Positions 24,794-31,224 of a stretch of 64,000 bases of DNA are shown here, piece after piece (position 1 is the stretch's first letter; the number at the start of each line of letters is the position of its first letter). The stretch is from Dolomitihabitans soli (GTDB taxonomy: Bacteria; Actinomycetota; Actinomycetes; Streptosporangiales; Streptosporangiaceae), in NCBI RefSeq assembly GCF_022213955.1, contig NZ_JAKNTW010000019.1, positions 62,001 through 126,000 of the forward strand, written 5' to 3'. The position numbers and the translations under genes were made by a program. A model generated the notes under the pieces. That model had not been told where the DNA came from and did no database searches. It worked only from the letters and a program-made list of their open reading frames with translations.

Positions 24794-24937
24794 TCAGGGT
24801 GCGCAGGCTGATGGACCATCCGGTCGACCGTGCCTGCGGCCATATCCAGCGAAACGCACACAAACCGGTTGGGACGGGTCGCCTCCTCCGGGCCTGTACG
24901 GGTAGGGCTGCTGGGGCGGGCCGTAGTGGTGGGCCAT
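24794..24937 (-). CDS. Short Pro/Gly/Tyr-rich ORF, possible gene remnant
   Basis: 47 codons from ATG 24937 with GGGAGC upstream. The first part, MAHHYGPPQQPYPYRPGGGD, is the kind of Pro/Tyr/Gln-rich cytosolic tail that precedes the membrane segments of small actinobacterial proteins (DUF4190/TM2 type). The remainder (FAGYGRRHGRPDGPSACAP) has no such character. It may be the surviving 5' end of a broken membrane-protein gene. Low confidence. Apart from this ORF and the operator-like repeats listed separately, 24692-25166 holds no gene. Confidence 0.3.
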   Translation of the reverse strand: MAHHYGPPQQPYPYRPGGGDPSQPVCVRFAGYGRRHGRPDGPSACAP

Positions 24938-25019
24938 GGGTGCTCCCGTGGGGCGTGGAATGGTGGCGTGTAGGACGCCCCATCGGCCAGCCCGAATCAC
25001 CTCATGTCCCTATCCAGAC

Positions 25020-25039
25020 ACCTATCCGCTGATATAGGT
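25020..25039. promoter_or_regulatory. Small dyad upstream of the XRE gene
   Basis: ACCTAT (25020-25025) and ATAGGT (25034-25039) form an inverted repeat about 130 bp before the XRE start, with a second CCTATCC 13 bp upstream. It may be an operator; no function can be assigned. Confidence 0.3.
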
Positions 25040-25166
25040 GGGCGGGGAGGTAGCCACGATGCCGCTATTGTCCCGTGCTCCACGGAACAAGGTCTCCAAG
25101 TCATGGCATGAGAAAAGCCCTGCGCCGTAGCCTGAGGTTGTCTAAGCGTCAGGAAGGTTCAGGGCT

Positions 25167-26357
25167 ATGGGCGACGTTAGCACGATTGGTATGCATCTAA
25201 AGGCGATCCGGAACGAGCGCGACCTCAGCCAGGAAGCCCTGGCGGATCGCGCTGGACTATCGAAAGACCTGATCTCCAAGCTGGAACAGGGGCGCCGCCA
25301 ATCGTGCCGAATCACCTCGCTGATGAAGCTCGCGAACGCCCTCGACGTCGACCTGACCGAACTCACCGGCAAACGCGAACGACTGGGCACCGACCGCGAC
25401 GGGGGTAGCGTCCTCGCCATCCGTAACGCGATCCTCTCCCCATCGCTCCTCCCCGGATTACCCGGCCTGGACGCCGACGACGACGGCGAGCCGACACCGC
25501 TTCCCGAGTTGGGTTCGGCGGTGACCGAGGCGTGGCGGCAGTACTGGCGGGGCGAGTTCGGACCGCTGACCGCAGCCATGCCGGGCCTGATCGCAGAGGC
25601 CAGGCTGACACACCGCTCCATAGGCCCCGGCGCCGCAACGCCTCTCGCGCAGATCTGGCAGCTCACGGCCGCGCTCATGGAGCAGTTCGGCAAGACCGAC
25701 CTGGCGGCCATCGCCGCTGAAAGAGGAATCGTCGCCGCGGTGGAGAGCAGCGACCAGTTGCAGTGGGCCGTGGTGCAACGCACCTACGCCTGGGTACTGC
25801 TGAATCAGGCCAGGCCCGCGGAGGCGGAAGCCCTCGCTCTGCAGGTGGCTAACCAGGTCGAGCCGTCGTTCAGCGGCCCCGCAGACCACATCGCGGTGTG
25901 GGGAAGCTTGCTCATCACCGCGGTGTGGAGCGCCACCGCCACCAACCGGAACGTGCGGGAGTATCTCGCGATGGCTGCGGCCGGCGCGGAGCGGGTGGGG
26001 CGGCGTGTCGACTCCTATCAGACGTTCTTCGGCCCGTCCGAAGTGGCGTGGCACGCCGTCCACGTCCACGCGATGCGGAAGGAACCGAGCGAGGCGTTCA
26101 AGGCGTCCCGGCGTGTTGAGCCGGGGGATCTGCTGCGTATCAAGTACGGGCGGCACCTGATCGACCTCGCTCAGGCGCACGTCGACGCACAACAGCCGCG
26201 TGCGGCAGCCGCGCGGCTGGAGGAGGCTCAGGCGCTGTCGCCGGTGTGGTTCCGGCACATGGAGGTTGCCCGGTCTCTGGTGGCGGACGTGCGGGAGTTG
26301 GAGAGCCGTCCGTCTCCGGCGGTGCGGTCTTTGGCCCGATCTGTCGGACTGACCTAG
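25167..26357 (+). CDS. XRE-family regulator with large helical C-terminal domain
   Basis: 396 residues. The N-terminal helix-turn-helix spans about 6-66 (MHLKAIRNERDLSQEALADR, LSKDLISKLEQGRRQSCRIT). After a linker with LPGLPGLDADDDGEPTP comes a helix-rich region of about 300 residues with TPR-like pattern (WQLTAALMEQFGKTDLAAIA, RTYAWVLLNQARPAEAEALA, HLIDLAQAHVDAQQPRAAAA). Proteins of this layout are common in Streptomyces-type actinobacteria and usually sense a peptide or partner protein. Transcribed toward the small-protein operon; the first of three dyads overlaps its stop codon, so it may bind there. The start has an AGGAAGG site upstream. Confidence 0.88.
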   Translation: MGDVSTIGMHLKAIRNERDLSQEALADRAGLSKDLISKLEQGRRQSCRITSLMKLANALDVDLTELTGKRERLGTDRDGGSVLAIRNAILSPSLLPGLPGLDADDDGEPTPLPELGSAVTEAWRQYWRGEFGPLTAAMPGLIAEARLTHRSIGPGAATPLAQIWQLTAALMEQFGKTDLAAIAAERGIVAAVESSDQLQWAVVQRTYAWVLLNQARPAEAEALALQVANQVEPSFSGPADHIAVWGSLLITAVWSATATNRNVREYLAMAAAGAERVGRRVDSYQTFFGPSEVAWHAVHVHAMRKEPSEAFKASRRVEPGDLLRIKYGRHLIDLAQAHVDAQQPRAAAARLEEAQALSPVWFRHMEVARSLVADVRELESRPSPAVRSLARSVGLT

Positions 26358-26456
26358 GACGCCGTGTCCTAGCGTGGCGGAGCCGTGTCTCTCTGTGTCG
26401 GACGGGGTGTCCTACTCGCGTGGAAGAAAGGTCGCCCGGTCGGACAGAACGTCCGT
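26355..26456 (+). promoter_or_regulatory. Three regularly spaced GGAC-N5-GTCC dyads
   Basis: TAGGACGCCGTGTCCTA (26355-26371), TCGGACGGGGTGTCCTA (26398-26414) and TCGGACAGAACGTCCGT (26440-26456) share a GGAC-N5-GTCC core. Their starts are 43 and 42 bp apart, four helical turns, so the sites face the same side of the DNA. They lie between the XRE gene and the small-protein operon, which makes the XRE protein the likeliest ligand. Confidence 0.7.
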
Positions 26457-26550
26457 GGGCGAGAGTCACACCTCGCCATAGCCTTCCGCGCATGACATGC
26501 GACGGCATGCGGCGCTGAGCGCTCCGCCTGTTCGCGTGTGCGGAACTGGC

Positions 26551-26590
26551 GGAGCCCGCCGAGACGCTGTGAACGCTCGGCGGGCTCCTT
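26551..26590 (+). terminator. Hairpin in front of the small-protein operon (terminator or attenuator)
   Basis: Perfect 13-bp stem GGAGCCCGCCGAG (26551-26563) and CTCGGCGGGCTCC (26576-26588), 12-base loop, followed by TTGAT. Only 24 bases separate it from the ATG at 26614. Any transcript that starts upstream must therefore read through the hairpin, so it either ends the XRE transcript or attenuates the next operon. Confidence 0.75.
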
Positions 26591-26613
26591 GATCGCACGC
26601 GGAGGTGCGACCC

Positions 26614-26886
26614 ATGGGACACAGTAAGGCAGCACGACACGCGACCGGGAGACCGCGAGTGCCTGTGCCGCGGCAGAGCTTCGACGCCGAACGCCGGGCC
26701 GCCGCCACGCACCTCGACCTGATCGAGCCGTACTGGGTGGTCTGGTACGGCGCGGGCTCCCGACGGTTCTACGCCGTCCCCGTCTGGGACTGCCCCGGCC
26801 CGCCGATCGTGGAGTCACGCGACATTCAGGACCTCGTCGACCAGATGCGCGCGGCTGAGGACGCGAGCCGGGTGGCTGCCCGGTGA
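26614..26886 (+). CDS. Small conserved-type protein of XRE-linked operon, 90 aa
   Basis: 90 residues with no recognised domain. The middle is aromatic-rich (YWVVWYGAGSRRFYAVPVWD), followed by a helical C-terminus (IQDLVDQMRAAEDASRVAA). GGAGG at 26601-26605 sits eight bases before the ATG at 26614. First gene of a three-gene set joined by GTGA overlaps, sited directly after an XRE regulator. Such regulator/small-protein sets are frequent in Streptosporangiaceae, but I cannot assign a function. Confidence 0.7.
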   Translation: MGHSKAARHATGRPRVPVPRQSFDAERRAAATHLDLIEPYWVVWYGAGSRRFYAVPVWDCPGPPIVESRDIQDLVDQMRAAEDASRVAAR

Positions 26887-27218
26887 ATACCAACGGCAAG
26901 CACCTCCCGGCCGCGCCGGGCCCGCCCGCCCTGCTCGGGATGCCTCGCCACGATTCGCCCCTGATGTACGTGTGGGAGGCCGTCGATGGCCAGGGCCGGA
27001 AGCAGTCGGGCGTCACCGGCTTCCGCCACCGAGCGACCCTCGACCTGTTCCAGGCCATGCGCGACATGCCCGACCCCGGCGCCAAGGGGACACTCCGCGC
27101 CGCGATGCTCAACACGTTCGCCCGCCAGCCCGTCTACGTGTACACGCCGGTGCTGATGCGACTGTGCCGCGACGACGTCACCGGCGGGATCCGCGTCGAA
27201 GGCGGCGACCTGCGGTGA
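26883..27218 (+). CDS. Small protein of XRE-linked operon, 111 aa
   Basis: 111 residues, GTG start overlapping the previous stop (GTGA). It contains MYVWEAVDGQGRKQSGVTGF and a conserved-looking helical stretch (LFQAMRDMPDPGAKGTLRAA), then VYVYTPVLMRLC. No signal peptide, membrane helix or known motif. Coupling to both neighbours means the three products are made together. Function unknown. Confidence 0.65.
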   Translation: MNTNGKHLPAAPGPPALLGMPRHDSPLMYVWEAVDGQGRKQSGVTGFRHRATLDLFQAMRDMPDPGAKGTLRAAMLNTFARQPVYVYTPVLMRLCRDDVTGGIRVEGGDLR

Positions 27219-27514
27219 ACACCCAGCGCAGGCCAAGTGGCGACTTCGAGGAGCCGCACCTGACCGCGATGGCGGTCCGCTGCGCCTGGCCCGTTGACCA
27301 TGGAGGCGTCGTGAACGGCAAACAGGACGAAAACACACTGATGGATGCGGAGATCGCCGCGTACATCCGCGCGAGCGAGCACCAGTACCAGCCAAGTCCC
27401 GAAGCTCTGGCGCTCGGTGCCAGCGTCGGCATGTCGCCCGCCCAGGTGCGTCGGGCGATTGCCATGGAAGCGTTCTTGAGCCTGATCCGCGATCCGCGCC
27501 GCCCTCACGGGTAG
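27215..27514 (+). CDS. Small protein of XRE-linked operon, up to 99 aa
   Basis: 99 residues if it starts at GTG 27215, which overlaps the previous stop (GTGA). A second start, GTG 27311, has GGAGG just upstream and would give a 67-residue protein beginning NGKQDENTLMDAEIAAYIRA. The C-terminal part (ALALGASVGMSPAQVRRAIA) looks like a helix-turn-helix-like helical pair, but no family is recognised. Last gene of the operon; 27515-27804 after it contains no supported gene. Confidence 0.6.
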   Translation: MNTQRRPSGDFEEPHLTAMAVRCAWPVDHGGVVNGKQDENTLMDAEIAAYIRASEHQYQPSPEALALGASVGMSPAQVRRAIAMEAFLSLIRDPRRPHG

Positions 27515-27804
27515 CCCTCAAGATCGGCCCGGGGCTGTCGCCCCCGGGCTTGGGCTTCGTCGTCCGCTGATTTCCAGTCGGTGACGGCGGGTGGCGGGGC
27601 CCTCCTACTCCCGGCCGCCGTGCCGTCCTGGGCAGACCGGGTGGAACCAGGCTCGTTCGGTCCGGCGTGAATTGCTGGTCGGACGTACGAATGAGTTCGA
27701 TGTGGCAGCATACGTGGGCAGCGTTGATCGGGCTATGGTCAATCGTGGCCTGCAGGCTGTTGGCGGAGCCGTGGCCGAAAAGGGCCCGGTGGTCATGATG
27801 GACC

Positions 27805-28197
27805 ATGACAGACCCGATGGATCGCGACGTTTTCACGCTGTGCCGTACGCTCTGGCATTACATCTGGCAGACCGAGCCACTCTTTCTCGTGACGACCGCA
27901 TATACGGATCGACAGAAGACGGAACGTGCGTTTTCGGCTGGACTCCTCGCGCCGGCCGATGGGATAAAGGATCTTCTCGAAACATCGCCTGACGCGGCGA
28001 TCCAGGACGATCTCGATAAACTCGCTCAACACTTTCGAGATTCTCCCATGGTCATCAAGCACCAGGTGGAGAACCAACTGCTGTCACCCGCCTTCTATGC
28101 CGCCATTGGACGGTCGGAGACGGTGATGCGCCTGTCCATGTGCACCAGCTTCCGCCAGGGCGCGAATCTTTGCTCGCATATGGTGGCCATCGCATAA
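27805..28197 (+). CDS. Hypothetical protein, 130 aa, less GC-rich than neighbours
   Basis: 130 residues, mostly alpha-helical by pattern (DVFTLCRTLWHYIWQTEPLF, AAIQDDLDKLAQHFRDSPMV, LCSHMVAIA). No signal peptide, membrane helix or known family is recognisable. The DNA is visibly more AT-rich and its third positions less G/C-biased than in flanking genes, which suggests recent acquisition. No good ribosome site precedes the ATG. It lies 125 bp upstream of the peptide/methyltransferase locus on the same strand; a functional link is possible but unproven. Confidence 0.5.
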   Translation: MTDPMDRDVFTLCRTLWHYIWQTEPLFLVTTAYTDRQKTERAFSAGLLAPADGIKDLLETSPDAAIQDDLDKLAQHFRDSPMVIKHQVENQLLSPAFYAAIGRSETVMRLSMCTSFRQGANLCSHMVAIA

Positions 28198-28255
28198 TGG
28201 AAGCGGGTCGAATGTTTCGTCTTGCAGTGCGAATGCGGTGAGTTCGCTGAAAGTC

Positions 28256-28284
28256 TTGCTCGGTTTATTCGGGAGCCGTACAGT
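28256..28284 (+). promoter_or_regulatory. Promoter of peptide gene 1
   Basis: TTGCTC (28256-28261), 17-bp spacer, TACAGT (28279-28284), 38 bp before the ATG of the peptide gene. The paralogous peptide gene has the same layout (TTGCCC, 18 bp, TACGGT, 37 bp to its ATG). Conservation between the copies supports the call. Confidence 0.65.
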
Positions 28285-28322
28285 CGCGGTGAGTATTCGC
28301 GTGAGGTGAGGAGATCGGCATA

Positions 28323-28445
28323 ATGGGCAAGCATAAGGACCCGAAGAGTCCGAAGGACATGCCGCTCAGGCCGCCGAAGCCCGAGCCGGACACGAACAGG
28401 AAGCCGGGTGGCGCGCACGCTGACCCGAATGGCGGCAAGAAATAG
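28323..28445 (+). CDS. Putative imiditide-type RiPP precursor peptide 1, 40 aa
   Basis: A 40-residue, very hydrophilic, Pro/Lys/Asp-rich peptide beginning MGKHKDPKSPKDMP and ending with KPGGAHADPNGGKK. GAGGAG precedes the ATG. Its TAG stop shares its G with the GTG start of the methyltransferase (TAGTG), so translation is coupled one to one. A paralogue at 30283 conserves MGKH, PKD, PP, PD at 22-23, KPGGA and ADP. Asp12, Asp23 and Asp34 are common to both; Asp34 precedes Pro and so could not form an aspartimide, which leaves Asp12 and Asp23 as candidates. A charged linear precursor next to a PIMT homologue is the imiditide layout. No export or protease gene is adjacent. Confidence 0.7.
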   Translation: MGKHKDPKSPKDMPLRPPKPEPDTNRKPGGAHADPNGGKK

Positions 28446-29632
28446 TGCACTACGGCGCTGCGGAGCGGATCGAGCGGCTGATCGGCGACCTGGGCGACAT
28501 CGGTGATCCAGTCAAGCACGTGCTTCGCGCGGTGCCGCGTCACCTGTTCATCCCGCCCGTGGGGCTGGCCTTTCCCGTCGGCGAGCCGGCTCACCTGATC
28601 GACCGAGACGCGGCCCCCGACGCCTGGTGGCGGGCGGTCTACACCGACACCTCGATCGTCACCCAGCTCGACGACGGTGCGACCGTCCTCCGTGACGTGG
28701 TGGACCAGAACGGCGGCGTGGACCTGGGGCGGGGGGCCGACTACACGTCCTCGGCGTCCGCGCCCAGCACCGTGGCCGATCTGCTGGAGCTTCTCGACCC
28801 CGCCCCCGGCCACCGTGTGCTGGAGATCGGCACCGGCACCGGCTGGACGGCGGCTCTGCTGTCCCACCTGGTGGGGGAGGGCACCCCGGTGGGGGAGGGC
28901 AACGTCACCTCGATCGAGGTCGATCCCATCGTCGCCGAACAGGCCGCCAAGAACCTGGCCGCCGTCGGCATGCAGCCACGCCTGATCATCGGCGACGGCG
29001 CGGCCGGCTGTTCCGAGGTGCCGTCGTACGATCGGGTGCACGTCACCTGCGGGGTGCGGTGCGTGCCGTACGCATGGGTGGAGCAGACCCGTCCCGGCGG
29101 AGTGATCGTCCTGCCGTACTGTCCGGGGTTCGGGACGAACCACGCGCTGCGGCTCGTCGTCGGGCCGGACGGCACGGCCCACGGCCGGTTCCCGGGGTTC
29201 GCCTCCTACATGTTGATGCGCTCTCAACGGGTGCCCGAGGACGAGCCGGCTCGCAGCCCTGACGATGAGCGCCGCTTCACCACTCCGGTCGACCCGCGCG
29301 CCATCGCCTTCGCCCCGGCGGGGGCCGACCTGGCGATATCGGCACTGACCGGCCTGCACTCGCTTGGCCGTCGTTATGAGGACGAGGGGGTATACCGCCT
29401 GTGGGTGTCCGATCCCGGCGCCCCTTCCCGGTGGGCGCTGGCGACCTGGCGCCGGGACGCCGTGGAATTCGAGGTGTACCAGGTGGGGGATCGGCCGGTG
29501 TGGGAGGAGGCGGTGAACGCGTACTTCCGGTGGGTGGCCTGGGGTGAGCCCGATCGCTCACGATTCGGCATGACCATCATGGCCGGTGGACGGCAGGTGT
29601 GGCTGGACACGCCCGATCACGTCATCGGCTGA
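28445..29632 (+). CDS. PIMT-like O-methyltransferase of RiPP type
   Basis: A 395-residue homologue of protein-L-isoaspartate O-methyltransferase. The PIMT core occupies about 10-225: SAM motif I VLEIGTGTG (125-133), post-I acidic SIEVD (156-160), LIIGDGAAG (180-188) and TRPGGVIVLPY (215-225). Housekeeping Pcm is about 210 residues. Here about 170 further residues follow (LISALTGLHSLG-like helical part, WALATWRRDAVEFEVYQVG, and a Trp-rich end VWLDTPDHVIG), as in methyltransferases of lanthipeptide, graspetide, lasso-peptide and imiditide clusters, which esterify a precursor Asp so that it collapses to aspartimide. The GTG start overlaps the peptide stop by one base. No LanM, ATP-grasp or lasso cyclase is nearby. 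Confidence 0.85.
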   Translation: MHYGAAERIERLIGDLGDIGDPVKHVLRAVPRHLFIPPVGLAFPVGEPAHLIDRDAAPDAWWRAVYTDTSIVTQLDDGATVLRDVVDQNGGVDLGRGADYTSSASAPSTVADLLELLDPAPGHRVLEIGTGTGWTAALLSHLVGEGTPVGEGNVTSIEVDPIVAEQAAKNLAAVGMQPRLIIGDGAAGCSEVPSYDRVHVTCGVRCVPYAWVEQTRPGGVIVLPYCPGFGTNHALRLVVGPDGTAHGRFPGFASYMLMRSQRVPEDEPARSPDDERRFTTPVDPRAIAFAPAGADLAISALTGLHSLGRRYEDEGVYRLWVSDPGAPSRWALATWRRDAVEFEVYQVGDRPVWEEAVNAYFRWVAWGEPDRSRFGMTIMAGGRQVWLDTPDHVIG

Positions 29633-29688
29633 TCGCGGGAGTACCGCTGGGTTGGAGGCGGTCGGGTGCGGTGAGGCATGATTTGGTC

Positions 29689-30093
29689 GTGGCTCATCTC
29701 GGACTCGTGAGCCTTGTCGTGCGTGACTACGACGAGGCCATCGCCTTCTACGTTGACGTCGTCGGGTTCGAACTCGTCGAAGACCTGCAGCTTGACGACG
29801 GGAAGCGGTGGGTGGTCCTTCGCCCGAGGGGAGCGCGGGAGACGGCGCTGCTCCTCGCCCGTGCGGTGAACGCGGGCCAGGACGCCCGGGTGGGCGATCA
29901 GACCGGCGGACGTGTCGGCATGTTCCTGTACACCGACGACTTCGATCGGGATTACGGGCGAATGAAAGCGGCCGGGGTCACCTTCGAGGAGGAGCCACGG
30001 CATGAGTCGTACGGCATCGTCGCCGTATTCCGTGACCTGTACGGAAACCGCTGGGATCTGTTGCAGCCCTACGGCGACACCGGGCTTCTGTAG
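29689..30093 (+). CDS. VOC-family protein
   Basis: A 134-residue single-module VOC protein (VAHLGLVSLVVRDYDEAIAF, VGFELVEDLQLDDGKRWVVL, a C-terminal VAVFRDLYGNRWDLLQPYG). His3 and the C-terminal region fit a possible metal site. The group includes glyoxalase/bleomycin-resistance-like proteins; the reaction is unknown. GTG at 29689 is preferred because the fold begins there. CATGAT a few bases upstream could be a leaderless -10 box. It sits between the two peptide loci, 57 bp after the methyltransferase, but a role in peptide maturation is not indicated. Confidence 0.75.
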   Translation: MAHLGLVSLVVRDYDEAIAFYVDVVGFELVEDLQLDDGKRWVVLRPRGARETALLLARAVNAGQDARVGDQTGGRVGMFLYTDDFDRDYGRMKAAGVTFEEEPRHESYGIVAVFRDLYGNRWDLLQPYGDTGLL

Positions 30094-30185
30094 CATCGTG
30101 GCGAAATCCGCCGTGGCGGCGGGCGGTGCGCAGCCTCCCAACATTATGGAAATGGGGGGAATGGTTCCGCGCAGAACCTGCCCTC

Positions 30186-30206
30186 CTGAACGTTTATAAC
30201 GTTCAG
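30186..30206 (+). promoter_or_regulatory. 21-bp palindromic operator before peptide gene 2
   Basis: CTGAACGTT (30186-30194), TAT, AACGTTCAG (30198-30206): perfect 9-bp arms around a three-base centre. It lies ten bases upstream of the -35 box of the second peptide promoter. The first peptide gene lacks a comparable palindrome, so the two copies may be regulated differently. Confidence 0.65.
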
Positions 30207-30215
30207 AATAAGCCC

Positions 30216-30245
30216 TTGCCCCGAGTCGATGCGTAGTCGTACGGT
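30216..30245 (+). promoter_or_regulatory. Promoter of peptide gene 2
   Basis: TTGCCC (30216-30221), 18-bp spacer, TACGGT (30240-30245), 37 bp before the ATG. The layout matches that of the promoter of peptide gene 1. TACGCT at 30246-30251 is an alternative -10 box. Confidence 0.6.
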
Positions 30246-30282
30246 TACGCTAAGCATTTGGCTCAGAGAGGGAGATGACGGT

Positions 30283-30405
30283 ATGGGCAAGCACAGCGCC
30301 CCGAGGACCCCCAAGGACCAGCCGCATCAGCCGCCAGTGCCCAATCCCGACAAGCAGGAGAAGCCGGGCGGCGCGGACGCCGACCCGAAGAGCGACACGA
30401 AGTAG
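30283..30405 (+). CDS. Putative imiditide-type RiPP precursor peptide 2, 40 aa
   Basis: A 40-residue paralogue of the peptide at 28323, of exactly the same length: it begins MGKHSAPRTPKDQP and ends KPGGADADPKSDTK. About 20 of 40 positions are identical, mainly MGKH, the PKD at 10-12, paired prolines, PD at 22-23 and the KPGGAxADP block. GAGGGAGA lies upstream. The stop is again TAG followed by TG, giving the same TAGTG junction as in copy 1, but the reading frame that begins there is quickly closed. The intact methyltransferase at 28445 would have to act in trans on this copy. Confidence 0.65.
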   Translation: MGKHSAPRTPKDQPHQPPVPNPDKQEKPGGADADPKSDTK

Positions 30406-30450
30406 TGAGTAGAGCTTCGGGCAGCGGATAGACCACCTGATCGGCGGCAT
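30405..30450 (+). pseudogene. Remnant of a second PIMT-like methyltransferase start
   Basis: Directly after peptide gene 2 the DNA resembles the 5' end of the intact methyltransferase: a GTG on the TAGTG junction and then AGCGGATAGACCACCTGATC at about 30424-30443 against AGCGGATCGAGCGGCTGATC in the intact gene. In the GTG frame a TAG follows after eight codons, so nothing functional is made. The similarity covers only about 45 bases. It is read as a decayed duplicate; chance similarity cannot be fully excluded. Confidence 0.5.
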
Positions 30451-30480
30451 CGGCCTTCGTTTCCGATGCCGCCGATCAGG
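30436..30480 (+). terminator. Long hairpin terminator after peptide gene 2
   Basis: Perfect 18-bp inverted repeat: CCTGATCGGCGGCATCGG (30436-30453) and its complement (30463-30480), nine-base loop CCTTCGTTT. The left arm overlaps the bases that resemble methyltransferase codons, so the hairpin replaced the downstream gene. Confidence 0.85.
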
Positions 30481-30619
30481 CGTTTCGCGAGGCCCCGCCG
30501 CCACCCGCCGATGGTGGCCGGGATGGCCGTCGACGTCCGAATACCGGCCTGGCCCGTGCGACTGGAGACCTGCCGGCGGAAATCTGACGAACACGCACCA
30601 ACATGGCGGGACAAGCCAC

Positions 30620-30849
30620 CGACCGTGCGGCAGATCGACCACGGACCGTGCGGCAGAACGTCCACGGACCGTGCGGCAGATCGACCACGGACCGTGCGGC
30701 AGAACGTCCACGGACCGTGCGGCAGAACGTCCACGGACCGTGCGGCAGAACGTCCACGGACCGTGCGGCAGAACGTCCACGGACCGTGCGGCAGAACGAC
30801 CAGTGATCACGCGGCAGAACGACCAGTGATCACGCGGCGGATCGACCGT
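30620..30849. repeat. 23-bp tandem repeat array, ten units
   Basis: Ten contiguous units of exactly 23 bp built on GGACCGTGCGGCAGAACG plus TCCAC. Units 1 and 3 carry CAGATCGACCAC in place of CAGAACGTCCAC; units 8-10 end in GACCAG or GACCGT, and the last two begin TGATCACG. There are no spacers, so it is not a CRISPR array. Because 23 is not a multiple of three, long spurious open frames appear on both strands. It is a minisatellite likely to vary in copy number between strains. Confidence 0.9.
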
Positions 30850-30874
30850 TCCCCCCTCTGATCTGGCATTACAA

Positions 30875-31151
30875 GGGGATTTCCCCGAAGCGGTCGCCCG
30901 TCCCGACGAACGCCGCCGGGCTCGGTTCTTCGACTCCTACGTCGCGGAATCGCCGGGGGCAGGTGGTCGGGATCGAGGTCAAGGCGGCTTCTACCGTCCG
31001 GGAGGACGATTTTCGTGGGCTTCGGCATTTGGCTGACCGGGTTGGTGATGATTTCCTCGTCGGCCTGGTCCTCTACACCGGTAGTCAGACGGTTCCATTC
31101 GGTCCGCGTTTCCGGGCGATGCCGGTCGGTGCGCTTTGGGAGATCGGCTGA
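30875..31151 (+). pseudogene. AAA ATPase with DUF4143 domain, C-terminal remnant, frameshifted
   Basis: Two pieces in different frames. Frame 1 from 30875 encodes GDFPEAVARPDERRRARFFD SYV, resembling the middle of DUF4143 ATPases. A +1 shift and a deletion follow. From about 30963 the second frame encodes VVGIEVKAASTVREDDFRGL RHLADRVGDDFLVGLVLYTG and ends FGPRFRAMPVGALWEIG, the typical C-terminal nuclease-like end of the family (EVK motif). The N-terminal ATPase part is missing and the 23-bp array lies where it should be. Decayed gene. Confidence 0.8.
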
Positions 31152-31224
31152 CAAGACGGGGGATTGATCTGTAATGGAGGAGAGTGGATGATCACTGGGT
31201 AGCCGGCGTGATATGAGGAGAGCA

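Noticed and set aside
28323..29632. Lanthipeptide (FxLD type) or ATP-grasp graspetide cluster
   Set aside because: Both classes also use PIMT-like methyltransferases, but the peptide has no Cys or Ser/Thr-rich core with F-x-LD, and no lanthionine synthetase, dehydratase or ATP-grasp gene is nearby.
30620..30849. Possible CRISPR array
   Set aside because: The 23-bp units are contiguous with no unique spacers, and no cas genes are present. It is a tandem minisatellite.
30250..30860. Arg/His-rich open frames on both strands across the 23-bp array
   Set aside because: They are produced by a repeat whose length is not a multiple of three and that lacks stops; starts have no ribosome sites, and the peptide gene and hairpin on the plus strand contradict them.
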